Source: Planctomycetota bacterium (lineage in GTDB: Bacteria; Planctomycetota; Phycisphaerae; SM23-33). Taken from it: DNA of 64,000 nucleotides. Below, piece after piece: positions 8,533-17,511 of the stretch; the first letter of the stretch is position 1; each line of letters begins with the position of its first letter. The position numbers were made by a program, and so were the translations under genes. The stretch covers positions 62,001 through 126,000 of the forward strand of contig JAKJER010000006.1 in assembly GCA_022705325.1 (NCBI GenBank), written 5' to 3'. Below the pieces are notes generated by a model. The model did not search any database, was not told the DNA's origin, and saw only the letters and a list, made by a program, of their open reading frames with translations.

Positions 8533-10785
8533 ATGAACGCCATGCGAAACGCGATGGTCCTGGCGGCCGCGGGCCTGGTAATACTGGGTGGTTTGGCCGC
8601 GTGCTCCGCCCAGAATAACCCGTTCGTGCCCACCGGGGTCTATGCCGAACCCTACCGCACCCCGGAAGTGATCGTCCAGGAAGGGCCCGTGATCGAGCCT
8701 CCGGCGTATGACCAACCGTCGTATCCCGCGCCGGCCCAGCCCTTCGACGACTCGTACGCCTCCCAGCCGCAAGTGGTTACGCAACTGAACGACTCGCAAC
8801 TGGAGCAGATCCTGGGCCCGGTGGCGCTGTACCCGGATCCGCTGCTGGCCCAGGTGCTTCCGGCGGCTACGTTCGGCCAGGACGTCGCCGAGGCAGCCCG
8901 GTGGCTGCAGGCGAACCCCCAGTTCGACGAGTCCGTCCTGGCCCAACTGCCGTGGGACGACTCGGTCAAGGCCCTGCTCCACTACCCGCAGGTGCTGGAG
9001 ATGCTGGCCGCCAACCCCGAATGGACCCAGGCGATGGGGGCTGCCTTCGTCATGCAACAGCAAGACGTGATGGACGCGGTCCAGGACCTTCGCCACCAGG
9101 CGGTTGTGGCGGGCACGCTGAACACCTCGGACCAGCAGCAGGTCCTGGTCGAGGGCGAACAGGTTCTGGTCCTGCCGCCCAGCCCGGAAGTGATCTACGT
9201 GCCCGTGTACGACCCGCAGGTGGTGTACGTCGAGCCCGAGATCGCCTTTGTCGAGCCGCCCATCGTCTTCTCGTCCGGTTACCGCATAGGTCGCTGGCTG
9301 GACAAGGGCTGCGACTGGGACCGCCGGTGGGTCTCGCATGGCAGCGGATGGGATTTCGCCCTGCGGTACGACGACCGCCGCTGGCACCGCGATGACCGCC
9401 TCCATCGAGGCGGGATGGCGGGGTTCCCGTTCACCCGCGGCGGCATCGCCGCGCGCCCCGGCCTGCCGCTCACTCACCCCTGGAGCCGGACCCTTCACAA
9501 GCCCCGGCCCACGCTGACGGCGCCGATCCTCGCCCGGGCCCTCTCCGACAGCCGCGACCGATTCGGCGGGCGCCAGGGTTCGCCCAATCACTCCCGCAGT
9601 TTCAATACGCCGCGGACCTTCAGCGGACAGCCACAGCACTCGCGAACGTTCAGCACGCCGAGGACCTTCGGCGATTCATCCGATCGTTCGCGGACGTTCG
9701 GCACCCCGCGGACGTTCAGCACGCCATCGACCCCCAGCATCCCACGGACGTTCAGCACGCCGAGGACCTTCGGCGATTCATCCGATCGTTCGCGGACGTT
9801 CGGCACCCCACGAACGTTCAGCACGCCATCGACCCCCAGCATCCCACGGACGTTCAGCACGCCACGAACCTTCGGCGATTCATCCGATCGTTCGCGGACG
9901 TTCGGCACCCCACGAACGTTCAGCACGCCATCGACCCCCAGCATCCCGCGAACGTTCAGCACGCCGCGGACCTTCGGAGATTCATCCGATCGTTCGCGGA
10001 CGTTCGGCACCCCGCGAACGTTCAGCACACCGCGGACCTTCGGGGACTCATCCGATCGTTCGCGGACGTTCACTCCGCCGTCGATGTCGAACACCCCGCG
10101 AACGCTCAACACGCCATCGACCCCCAGCATCCCGCGGACGTTCAGCACACCACGGACGTTTGGAGATTCATCTGATCGTTCACGAACGTTCAGCACACCG
10201 CGGACCTTCAGTACGCCGCCGACTCCGAGCGCCCCACGGACGTTCAGCACGCCGCGAACCTTCAGTACACCGTCGACTCCCAGCGCCCCACGGACGTTCA
10301 GCACGCCGCGAACCTTCAGTGCGCCGCCGACTCCCAGCACCCCGCGGACGTTCAGCACGCCGCGGACCTTCAGTACACCGCCGACTCCGAGCGCCCCGCG
10401 AACGTTCAGCACGCCGCGGACCTTCAGTGCGCCGCCGACTCCGAGCGCCCCACGGACGTTCAGCACACCGCGGACCTTCAGTGCGCCGTCGACTCCCAGC
10501 ACCCCGCGGACGTTCAGCACGCCGCGAACCTTCAGTGCGCCGCCGACTCCGAGCACCCCGCGGACGTTCAGCACACCGCGGACCTTCAGTGCGCCGCCGA
10601 CTCCGAGCACCCCACGAACGTTCAGCACACCGCGAACCTTCAGTGCGCCGCCGACTCCGAGCACCCCGCGGACGTTCAGCACACCGCGGACGGAACGCCC
10701 CAGTGCCGGCCCGACCCGCAGCGCCCCGCCGGCCCGCGACAGCCGAAGCCTTCACAATTCGAGCCCGCGCTCCGGTCGGCGATGA
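8533..10785 (+). CDS. DUF3300 lipoprotein with a long PRTFSTP repeat tail
   Basis: This 750-residue protein has a signal peptide with lipobox LAAC (Cys24). A DUF3300 domain follows (about 85-260), recognisable by LGPVALYPDPLLAQVLPA, an AARWL segment and EVIYVPVYDPQVVY. DUF3300 is found in exported proteins of unknown function. From about residue 355 to 720 the chain is low-complexity repeat. The first part has six GDSSDRS-containing units, and the last part has nine near-identical 18-residue units of the type RTFSTPRTFS followed by a Pro/Thr/Ser run. The tail is basic and proline-rich and probably disordered. It resembles the lipoprotein gene immediately downstream at both ends, so the two are a duplicated pair. 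Confidence 0.85.
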   Translation: MNAMRNAMVLAAAGLVILGGLAACSAQNNPFVPTGVYAEPYRTPEVIVQEGPVIEPPAYDQPSYPAPAQPFDDSYASQPQVVTQLNDSQLEQILGPVALYPDPLLAQVLPAATFGQDVAEAARWLQANPQFDESVLAQLPWDDSVKALLHYPQVLEMLAANPEWTQAMGAAFVMQQQDVMDAVQDLRHQAVVAGTLNTSDQQQVLVEGEQVLVLPPSPEVIYVPVYDPQVVYVEPEIAFVEPPIVFSSGYRIGRWLDKGCDWDRRWVSHGSGWDFALRYDDRRWHRDDRLHRGGMAGFPFTRGGIAARPGLPLTHPWSRTLHKPRPTLTAPILARALSDSRDRFGGRQGSPNHSRSFNTPRTFSGQPQHSRTFSTPRTFGDSSDRSRTFGTPRTFSTPSTPSIPRTFSTPRTFGDSSDRSRTFGTPRTFSTPSTPSIPRTFSTPRTFGDSSDRSRTFGTPRTFSTPSTPSIPRTFSTPRTFGDSSDRSRTFGTPRTFSTPRTFGDSSDRSRTFTPPSMSNTPRTLNTPSTPSIPRTFSTPRTFGDSSDRSRTFSTPRTFSTPPTPSAPRTFSTPRTFSTPSTPSAPRTFSTPRTFSAPPTPSTPRTFSTPRTFSTPPTPSAPRTFSTPRTFSAPPTPSAPRTFSTPRTFSAPSTPSTPRTFSTPRTFSAPPTPSTPRTFSTPRTFSAPPTPSTPRTFSTPRTFSAPPTPSTPRTFSTPRTERPSAGPTRSAPPARDSRSLHNSSPRSGRR
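9595..10692 (+). repeat. Coding tandem repeat (54-nt and about 102-nt units)
   Basis: About 1.1 kb of direct repeats inside the DUF3300 gene. The 3' part has nine consecutive 54-nt units that are nearly identical in DNA; the 5' part has longer units built from the same words plus GGCGATTCATCCGATCGTTC. The high DNA identity suggests recent expansion or homogenisation. Confidence 0.9.
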
Positions 10786-10989
10786 GTGTGGCCGCATGAT
10801 CGCCTCAGGCCGCCGGTCTTTCCTTCTCGACGGTCAAGCCGGAGCACCGGCAGGAATTCTGCCGTCGTACCCGTAACCTGGATCGCCCGTGCGTACAGCG
10901 GCCCCAGGAGAATCAATAGACGCGACCGGCGCGGGGCCGGGAAGCCCGAGCGGGGTCGCAAGTCGGCCAGGCCGGGAAAGGATCGCCCT

Positions 10990-11724
10990 GTGAACGCCAT
11001 ACGCATCACGGTGCTGTCGGTCGTGGCGGGCCTGCTCCTGGGGGGTTTGGGCGCCTGCTCGGGGCGGTACGACCTTTCTGTTGCGATGGACGTCTGCGTC
11101 CGATCCCGTCAGGCTCGACCCGTCGCCCGGCCGGCCGCCCGCCGCGGCAGGTTCGCCTCTCACCACAACCCAGCCGACGCCAAGGCTCGCCCCGCGCCTG
11201 TTCGCCCCGTCGCCCCATCGGACGTTCCCGGCCCAACGGCGCGCCGGCCCGCGCCGCCGACCCCCGGCGACCCTCTCAGACTATTCCCCCCGGCAGCCTT
11301 CTCCACCTCTCCACCCGCGTCGGCCCGGTCAGACGCCCGGTCGAGGCGGTCCGAATCGTCGCCGGTCTTCGCCCCGGCGTCGATTCCATATCCACCCGCG
11401 GCCCGCAACCACTCAAGCCGTCCGGCGGCGGGCTTCAGCACGCTGCTGAAGAAGGTCGCCGCAGCCGGGTCCGCCGACCAGTCCGCTCCTCAGCGTACAC
11501 TCAGTCCGTCGCGCATCTTCAGCCCGCCGGCGGCCTCCCCGGCCAGGCCCATCCGACCGCCGACCCCCTTCCCGCTGCGTCCGCCCAGTCCGCCCGCGGC
11601 GCCCGGATCCGCAACGGCCGTCCTGAGAACCGAGCGCCCCACCGCCGCGGCCGTGCGCGTCGTTCCGCCCGCCCGCGAAAGCGCAGACCGCGACCGCTCC
11701 GACCGCCGCGACGGCCGACGCTGA
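10990..11724 (+). CDS. Pro/Arg-rich lipoprotein, paralogue of the DUF3300 gene lacking DUF3300
   Basis: This 244-residue predicted lipoprotein starts with GTG at 10990. Its leader NAIRITVLSVVAG and lipobox LGAC (Cys23) parallel the upstream gene (NAMRNAMVLAAAG, LAAC). Its C-terminus also matches: RTERPTAAAVRVVPPARES here against RTERPSAGPTRSAPPARDS there, and both end GRR. Even the upstream DNA is alike (GAAAGGA...CGCC before the start codon). The middle is unrelated, Pro/Ala/Arg-rich and without DUF3300 or the RTFSTP repeat. It may be a decaying duplicate or a secreted disordered protein. No function can be assigned. Confidence 0.6.
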   Translation: MNAIRITVLSVVAGLLLGGLGACSGRYDLSVAMDVCVRSRQARPVARPAARRGRFASHHNPADAKARPAPVRPVAPSDVPGPTARRPAPPTPGDPLRLFPPAAFSTSPPASARSDARSRRSESSPVFAPASIPYPPAARNHSSRPAAGFSTLLKKVAAAGSADQSAPQRTLSPSRIFSPPAASPARPIRPPTPFPLRPPSPPAAPGSATAVLRTERPTAAAVRVVPPARESADRDRSDRRDGRR

Positions 11725-11764
11725 GCTTTCCAGGGCAAAGAAGCCGCCCGAACGGCGAAGGATC

Positions 11765-11809
11765 GCTACCTTGAAAATTCGGTGGACAGCACCGAGTTTT
11801 CAAGGTAGC
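11765..11809. repeat. 45-nt near-perfect inverted repeat upstream of the AAA ATPase
   Basis: Two 20-nt arms (11765-11784 and 11790-11809) begin and end with GCTACCTTGAAAA/TTTTCAAGGTAGC. They differ by one base, which would give a G-U pair in RNA, and are separated by a 5-nt loop. The repeat ends 10 nt before the ATG of the next gene, so it is either an operator or a strong hairpin in the 5' leader. Confidence 0.85.
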
Positions 11810-11819
11810 ATTCGCTGCC

Positions 11820-12971
11820 ATGATCGAGCGAAACAGGGAACTCGATACGGTCCTACGCCTGCTGCGCCGCTGCCCGGTGGTCGCCATCACCGGCGCCAGG
11901 CAGGTCGGCAAGACGACCCTCGCCCGCCAGATCGCCCAACGATGGAAAACTCCCGCCGCCTTCTTTGATCTGGAAGACCCGCAGGACCTGGCCCGATTGG
12001 CCGATCCGATGCTGGTGCTGGGCGACCTTCGGGGCTTGGTGATCGTGGACGAGATCCAGCGCCGGCCGGAGCTCTTCCCCGCCCTGCGGGTCCTGGCCGA
12101 TCGTCCGCGGACACCGGCGCGGTTCCTGGTGCTGAGCAGCGCCTCGCCCGACCTGCTGCGCCAAGGCTCCGAGAGCCTGGCTGGGCGAATCATGTACCAT
12201 GAACTTGGCGGGTTCTCCCTGGACGAGGTGGGCCTCAAGCACCACCCGCGCCTGTGGCTTCGTGGAGGCTTCCCCCGCTCCTATCTCGCCGCGTCGGACA
12301 GCGGCAGCTTTCAATGGCGGCGCGGGTTTGTGCGCACGTTTCTCGAGCGGGACCTCCCGCAACTGGGGATATCGATCAGCGCGGTGGCCCTGCGACGGTT
12401 CTGGACTATGCTGGCCCACTATCACGGTCAGATCTGGAACTCGTCAGAGTTCGGACGGTCCTTCGGCGTGGCCGACACGACGGTACGCAGCTACCTGGAC
12501 CGGCTGACCGGAGCCCTGGTCGTGCGGCAGTTGACCCCGTGGATCGAGAACGTCGGCAAACGCCAGGTCAAGAGCCCCAAAGTCTACATCGCCGACAGCG
12601 GGCTGATGCACGCCCTGCTTGACGTCCGGACCTGCCGTGACCTGGAAAGGCATCCCAAGGTCGGGGCCTCCTGGGAAGGGTTCGCGATCGGCCAGGTCGC
12701 CCGGCACCTACAGGCCGCCGACGAGGAGTGCTTCTTCTGGGCTACGCATGGCGGGGCGGAATTGGACCTGCTCATCGTCAGGGGCCGCACGCGGTGGGGG
12801 TTCGAGATCAAGCGGACCACGACCCCATCCATCACGCCGTCCATGCGAAGCGCCCTGGACACCCTCCGCCTCAAGCGCCTGTACGTCATTTATGCCGGGC
12901 AACACACCTTTGACCTGGCGCGAAACATCCGGGCCGTGCCGTTGCCGCGACTGACCGAGGGCCTCGACTGA
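11820..12971 (+). CDS. AAA ATPase with DUF4143 domain
   Basis: This 383-residue protein has an N-terminal AAA_14 ATPase domain with Walker A GARQVGKTT (25-33) and Walker B LVIVDEIQ (73-80). A C-terminal DUF4143 domain follows. Near residues 311-331 GAELDLLIV then FEIK has the E-x-D...E-x-K spacing of PD-(D/E)XK-like nuclease folds, a known feature of this family. Length and order fit the widespread family, whose cellular role is unknown; members are common in genomes with many mobile or defence genes. The start is fixed by the conserved N-terminus and lies just after the 45-nt inverted repeat. No partner gene is evident. Confidence 0.88.
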   Translation: MIERNRELDTVLRLLRRCPVVAITGARQVGKTTLARQIAQRWKTPAAFFDLEDPQDLARLADPMLVLGDLRGLVIVDEIQRRPELFPALRVLADRPRTPARFLVLSSASPDLLRQGSESLAGRIMYHELGGFSLDEVGLKHHPRLWLRGGFPRSYLAASDSGSFQWRRGFVRTFLERDLPQLGISISAVALRRFWTMLAHYHGQIWNSSEFGRSFGVADTTVRSYLDRLTGALVVRQLTPWIENVGKRQVKSPKVYIADSGLMHALLDVRTCRDLERHPKVGASWEGFAIGQVARHLQAADEECFFWATHGGAELDLLIVRGRTRWGFEIKRTTTPSITPSMRSALDTLRLKRLYVIYAGQHTFDLARNIRAVPLPRLTEGLD

Positions 12972-13104
12972 CCCCGCCGTTCTCAGGAGTCTGTTCGCGA
13001 CCGCAAGGCGATTGCCCGAATTGTGTCTTGACGCCTTTCGCCATTGGACATACCGTTTTGAGTGTGCCCGACCCGACGGTGCTGATCTGAACCGGAGATG
13101 GATA

Positions 13105-14589
13105 ATGAAATCGTTACTCCTGTCGCTGGCGTGCCTGTCCCTGCTGGTTGCCCCTTCTCTCGCCGTGGCCGCCGCGGACCCGCCCCGGCCCAATGTCGTG
13201 CTGGTCTTCATCGACGACATGGGCTACGGCGACATCGCGCCCTTCGGCAACAAGCAGTGGAAGACGCCGCACCTGGACAAGCTGGCGGCCGAGGGCATGA
13301 AGTTCACCAGCTTCTACGCCACGCCGGTCTGCTCGATGTCGCGGGCGTGCCTGCTGACCGGGTGCTACAACGTCCGCGTTTCCGTGCCGGGCGTGTACTT
13401 CCCGAACATCCAGAAGGGCCTGCACCCGGACGAGGTCACGCTGGCCGAGATCGTCAAGCCGCAGGGCTACGCCACCATGTGCATCGGCAAGTGGCACCTG
13501 GGCCACCGCGACGAGTTCCTGCCCACCAGCCAGGGCTTCGACGCGTACTTCGGCATCCCGTACAGCAACGACATGACCATCGACCCCAAGCACGCCCGCC
13601 TGGCCGGCGACTGCGTCTTCCGCGAGGGCCTGACCGCCGACGACGCCCGCTCCAAGACCGCCCGCAACAGGGTCCCGCTCATGCGCGGGCGGGAGGTCAT
13701 CGAGTACCCGACCGACCAGTCCACGCTGACCAAGCGATACACAGAGGAGGCGGTCAAGTTCATCCGCTCCAACAAGGACAAGCCCTTCTTCCTCTACCTG
13801 CCGCACACGATGGTGCACTACCCGCTGGCGGCGTCGGAGGCGTTCCGCGGCAAGAGCGGGGGCGGGCTGCTCGGCGACGCCATCGAGGAAATCGACTGGT
13901 CGATGGGGCAGATCATGGCCGCCATCCGCGAGGCGGGCATCGACTCCAAGACGCTGGTGATCTTCACCTCGGACAACGGGGCGGCGGCCGGCTCGTCCGC
14001 CCCGTGGCGGGGCAAGAAAGGCAGCATCTACGAGGGCGGGGTCCGCGAGCCGTGCATCATGCGCTGGCCCGGGCGGATCCCGGCGGGGACGAGCTGTCCG
14101 CAGATCGCGGGCAACATCGACATGCTGCCCACGCTGGCGGCCCTGGTGGGCACGCCCCTGCCCGAGGGTCGAACCCTCGACGGGCGCGACATCCGCTCGC
14201 TCATGTTCGCCGCCGACGCCGCGGCCGTGCGCGACACGCACCTGTACTACACCCGGGCCGGGCAGCTCGGCGCCATCCGCCAGGGCGACTGGAAGCTCGT
14301 CCTGACCGACGATCGCCCCAAGCCCCGCAAGACGGCCAAGAATGACAAGGCCCCCAAGGCCGAGAAGAAGGACCAGTCTGCCAAGGCCGCGAAGAGTGCC
14401 CTGCCCTTCGGGGCGGCCCTGTTCAACCTGGCCAAGGACCCCGGCGAGACCACGGACGTGTCGGCCGAGAACGGCGAGGTGGTCGCCCGGCTGAAGGCCG
14501 AGGCCCAGCGCCGCGATCAGGAGATCCGCCAGAACCGCCGTCCCGAAGGCGTCGCAGCACCCGACGCGGACGCCAAGCAGAAAGGATGA
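13105..14589 (+). CDS. Exported arylsulfatase-like sulfatase
   Basis: This 494-residue type I sulfatase homologue has a signal peptide (about 1-24). The N-terminal metal ligands are in FIDDMGYGD (Asp37, Asp38). The formylglycine motif is Cys76-Ser-Met-Ser-Arg80, then ACLLTG; the third position is Met where Pro or Ala is usual. IGKWHLGH and FTSDNG are also typical. A Lys-rich insertion of about 30 residues lies near 410-440. Family members remove sulfate esters from polysaccharides in the periplasm after Cys is oxidised to formylglycine. The start has a GGAGATGG sequence upstream. The substrate cannot be told; the WD40 gene is convergent. Confidence 0.9.
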   Translation: MKSLLLSLACLSLLVAPSLAVAAADPPRPNVVLVFIDDMGYGDIAPFGNKQWKTPHLDKLAAEGMKFTSFYATPVCSMSRACLLTGCYNVRVSVPGVYFPNIQKGLHPDEVTLAEIVKPQGYATMCIGKWHLGHRDEFLPTSQGFDAYFGIPYSNDMTIDPKHARLAGDCVFREGLTADDARSKTARNRVPLMRGREVIEYPTDQSTLTKRYTEEAVKFIRSNKDKPFFLYLPHTMVHYPLAASEAFRGKSGGGLLGDAIEEIDWSMGQIMAAIREAGIDSKTLVIFTSDNGAAAGSSAPWRGKKGSIYEGGVREPCIMRWPGRIPAGTSCPQIAGNIDMLPTLAALVGTPLPEGRTLDGRDIRSLMFAADAAAVRDTHLYYTRAGQLGAIRQGDWKLVLTDDRPKPRKTAKNDKAPKAEKKDQSAKAAKSALPFGAALFNLAKDPGETTDVSAENGEVVARLKAEAQRRDQEIRQNRRPEGVAAPDADAKQKG

Positions 14590-14725
14590 GACAAGCGTGC
14601 TGGCGCGTCGACGTGGCGTGCTGCTGCCGCCTCCGTGATCGCCCTCTGCTTCTGCGTCGTCGCGACGGGTGCTATGCGCCCTGCACTGCGGGGGCCGTTT
14701 GTATCAGGCTTTCCCTTTGAGCGGG

Positions 14726-17239
14726 CTAGTCCGTCGGTTGAATGCGCCAGAGCAGGATCTTGTCGCCATCGGTCTGGGCCAGCAGTGTGCCGTCGGGCGA
14801 CAGGGCCACGGCCGCGGGGAAGGGCTCGGGGTACTGCTGCGAATAGAGCGATCCTAGATCTTCCATCATGCGGCCCTTCCACACTCGGACCCAACCGTCG
14901 CAGCTTGCGGCGGCCAGCAGGTCGCCCTTGGGCGTCATGGCAATCGACGTGACGGGCCCGACGGCGCGTCCGTCGGTCGAGATTAACGACCGGCCTTTGG
15001 CTTCGCGGCGAACGACGGGGCCGCCGCCCCCTGGACCGGCGCCGCCGGTGGCCATGAAGAAGGCGGTTGAGTTGACCGCGATGGCCCGGAACTTGTGCCA
15101 CTTGGCCTGGTTGCGTTCCCCAAACGGGTCGGGGCCGGCCTTCGTCCGCTGGGTCAGGGTCTGGGCGTCCCAGACACGCACCACGTATTCTTCGATCGTG
15201 ACCATCGTCTTGCCGTCGGCGGAAACCGCCACGCCCCGGACCTCGCCCTCGTGGGCGAGCGAGGCCTTCTCGGCGCCGCCGGGAACCTCCCAGACCTTGA
15301 CCGTGTTGTCCGATCCGGCCGAGGCCAGGGTCTTGCCGCCCGGCCAGAAAGCCAGGGCGTTGACGGCCTTGGAGTGAGCCTTGAGCGTGTTCGTCTTCAG
15401 CCCGGTGGCGGCGTCCCACAGGGTAACCTGACCCGCAGCGTCGCCGACGGCCACCAGGCGCCCCGTGTCGTCAAGGGCGACCACTCCGACCTCCGCGGCG
15501 TGCGGGCCCAGCTTTCGTCGCGCCGCCCCGCCCTGCACGTCCCAGAGGATGGCGGCCCCGTCCTGTCCGCCCGACAGGAGCGTCTTGCCGTCCGGACCGA
15601 ACGCCATCGCACGAACGCGTCCCTCGTGGCCCGCAAGCGCCTTGGTGAACTTCATGGCGGTTCCCGAGGCGGGTTTGGGGCCCGCGACGACGGGCCGCCC
15701 GGACGCGCCTTTCATCGTAATCGACCACAGGGTCACCGTATCGCCGTTGGTCTTGGCCAAGACGGTCCCGTCCGGGGAGAAGGCGACTGCGCGGACCTCG
15801 CCGACACCGTCCTTCAGCGAAGCGATCTCCTGGGCGGTGTGGGCGTCCCATATCTTCACCTGGCCGTCCGCGAAGCCGGAGGCCAGCAATCGGTTGTCAG
15901 GCCCAAACGCTAACGCCGTCACCGGCGCGTCCAGCGGCGAGACGATCGCCGTCATGCGGCCCAGTTCGTCGTAGATCTGCATGCACCCCTTCTTGCCCTG
16001 GATGCACTCGCCCCCGCCGGCTACCCATTTGCCGTTCGGACTGATCGCCGCCGCGCGGAATTCCCGGGTGTACACGCAGAGGTTGGAATAGTCGCGGAAA
16101 GGCCATCGCTTGACGTCGATGGTTCCCTTTCTCATGGCCGTGATATAGTTTTCGCCCTCCCTGGGGCAGGCCACGAATCGCGCCCCGTTGGTGAAGTACA
16201 GCGAGGATTGCTGCTCGCCGCGGGGCACACCCAGGAACTGAAGGCTGTGGTCCCGGCTGCTGGAGATCAGTTGCCCGCCCGAGGGGGAGAACGCGGTCGA
16301 GAACACGGCCCGCGTGTGGCTGGCGCATTTGCCACGTTCCTGGCCTGTCTTGACCTCCCACAACTTGACAGCCCCGCTCTCGTCGCCGGAAGCAGCCGTG
16401 CCCCCGTCGGCAGTGATGCTGACGGCCGTGATGGCGGCTTGGTGCCCCGCGAGCGTCTTGGCGGATGTGCCGGCGGGCCAGTCCCATACGATGACGGCCT
16501 TGTCGCGTGCGCCGGTGACCAGGATCTTGCGGAGCCGAGCGAACGCCAGGGAGGTGACTTCATCTTTATGGCCTTTGAGGACGCTCAGCGGCTTGACCTC
16601 GCAGGCCAGGGGCGTCTTGCCCATCGCCCGCCGGGGAGGCGCGGGGCGCTTGGCCACGTCGGCCAGCAATTGCAGCGACTCCGCCAGGCGGATCGCGTCG
16701 GCCGGGGGAATGGCGGGCAACTCGTTGGGCGGCTTGTCGAGACGGGCCCAGCACGTAACGGTGCGCCCCCTCATTTTCCGAACGTACACGAGCTGGGTCT
16801 TCTTGCCGCCAGCGCTCTGAATGACGGCATACCAACCCGAGGGCGTCCGTTTCTGCTGAAGGACCTTGACAATCGGGCCTTCCAACTCCGGATGTTTCCG
16901 CGCGACGCGCCCCAGGGCTTCCACGTCGTCGAGGTCACCAGCCTCGACGCGGACGCTCACCTTTGACCAGTACGAGGTGTTGTCCCAGCAAACCACCTTG
17001 GTTTCCTGGTACCACAGCGGAAGCCAGTCTCCGACGGGTTCGACCCACAAGTTGCACATGGGCCTGGACGGATCGGGCGCCTCTTGGCCCGCGGGGGGCA
17101 GAATCCCCGAGCTGGCGTCGTACGGACTGTCCTTCCAGTCCGGAGGGGGCCCGTCGCTCTCAGCCGCTCGCGTCGCCGTCATGCCGACGACGAGAAGGAT
17201 TGCCGCCACGACGACCCCTTGTACGTACTGCCGTTTCAT
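14726..17239 (-). CDS. Exported WD40 repeat protein
   Basis: This 837-residue protein has a signal peptide (about 1-25) and an N-terminal region of about 200 residues of unknown fold. About a dozen WD40 repeats then run to the C-terminus. Repeats are recognised by the GH...VT-LAF...G...D-IVWD spacing, for example LKGHKDEVTSLAF, LAGHQAAITAVSI, ASGDESGAVKLWE, FADGQVKIWD, SAGSDNTVKVWE and CDGWVRVWK. WD40 propellers are protein-binding scaffolds, and exported ones are common in planctomycetes. It is divergent from the ECF sigma-factor gene, with 272 nt between them. No enzymatic motif was found. Confidence 0.88.
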   Translation of the reverse strand: MKRQYVQGVVVAAILLVVGMTATRAAESDGPPPDWKDSPYDASSGILPPAGQEAPDPSRPMCNLWVEPVGDWLPLWYQETKVVCWDNTSYWSKVSVRVEAGDLDDVEALGRVARKHPELEGPIVKVLQQKRTPSGWYAVIQSAGGKKTQLVYVRKMRGRTVTCWARLDKPPNELPAIPPADAIRLAESLQLLADVAKRPAPPRRAMGKTPLACEVKPLSVLKGHKDEVTSLAFARLRKILVTGARDKAVIVWDWPAGTSAKTLAGHQAAITAVSITADGGTAASGDESGAVKLWEVKTGQERGKCASHTRAVFSTAFSPSGGQLISSSRDHSLQFLGVPRGEQQSSLYFTNGARFVACPREGENYITAMRKGTIDVKRWPFRDYSNLCVYTREFRAAAISPNGKWVAGGGECIQGKKGCMQIYDELGRMTAIVSPLDAPVTALAFGPDNRLLASGFADGQVKIWDAHTAQEIASLKDGVGEVRAVAFSPDGTVLAKTNGDTVTLWSITMKGASGRPVVAGPKPASGTAMKFTKALAGHEGRVRAMAFGPDGKTLLSGGQDGAAILWDVQGGAARRKLGPHAAEVGVVALDDTGRLVAVGDAAGQVTLWDAATGLKTNTLKAHSKAVNALAFWPGGKTLASAGSDNTVKVWEVPGGAEKASLAHEGEVRGVAVSADGKTMVTIEEYVVRVWDAQTLTQRTKAGPDPFGERNQAKWHKFRAIAVNSTAFFMATGGAGPGGGGPVVRREAKGRSLISTDGRAVGPVTSIAMTPKGDLLAAASCDGWVRVWKGRMMEDLGSLYSQQYPEPFPAAVALSPDGTLLAQTDGDKILLWRIQPTD

Positions 17240-17460
17240 CTCACACCTTCCTCAGGCCTTGCCAGGTTTGCAGATCGGACGACGACGGTTTCCGGACTCT
17301 TGGCATTGCCGGGATCGCACATCACAACCGCCGGCCCCGACAGTATTATCGCGGCGTGCAACCCAACGGCCAAGTTTTTGACCATGTCGGCCCGGCCCGA
17401 CGGCGATGGAGATCGCCGGAGGTTGCACCATAGTCTGGAATAAGCGTACAGGCGAACGAG

Positions 17461-17504
17461 TTACGGAAGGATAGGTGTTTCTGTCCGTAAGACGGGGATA
17501 TAAT
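17461..17504 (+). promoter_or_regulatory. Promoter of the sigma-factor gene with inverted-repeat operator
   Basis: TATAAT (17499-17504) lies 7 nt before the ATG, giving a probable leaderless mRNA. An inverted repeat TTACGGA/TCCGTAA (17461-17467 and 17484-17490) spans the region where the -35 would lie, so a repressor or activator site is plausible. Confidence 0.5.
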
Positions 17505-17511
17505 CCAGCCC

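Noticed and set aside
9588..10682. Long antisense frames across the RTFSTP repeat
   Set aside because: They are open only because a stop-free repeat is copied; the sense frame has a signal peptide and a DUF3300 domain.
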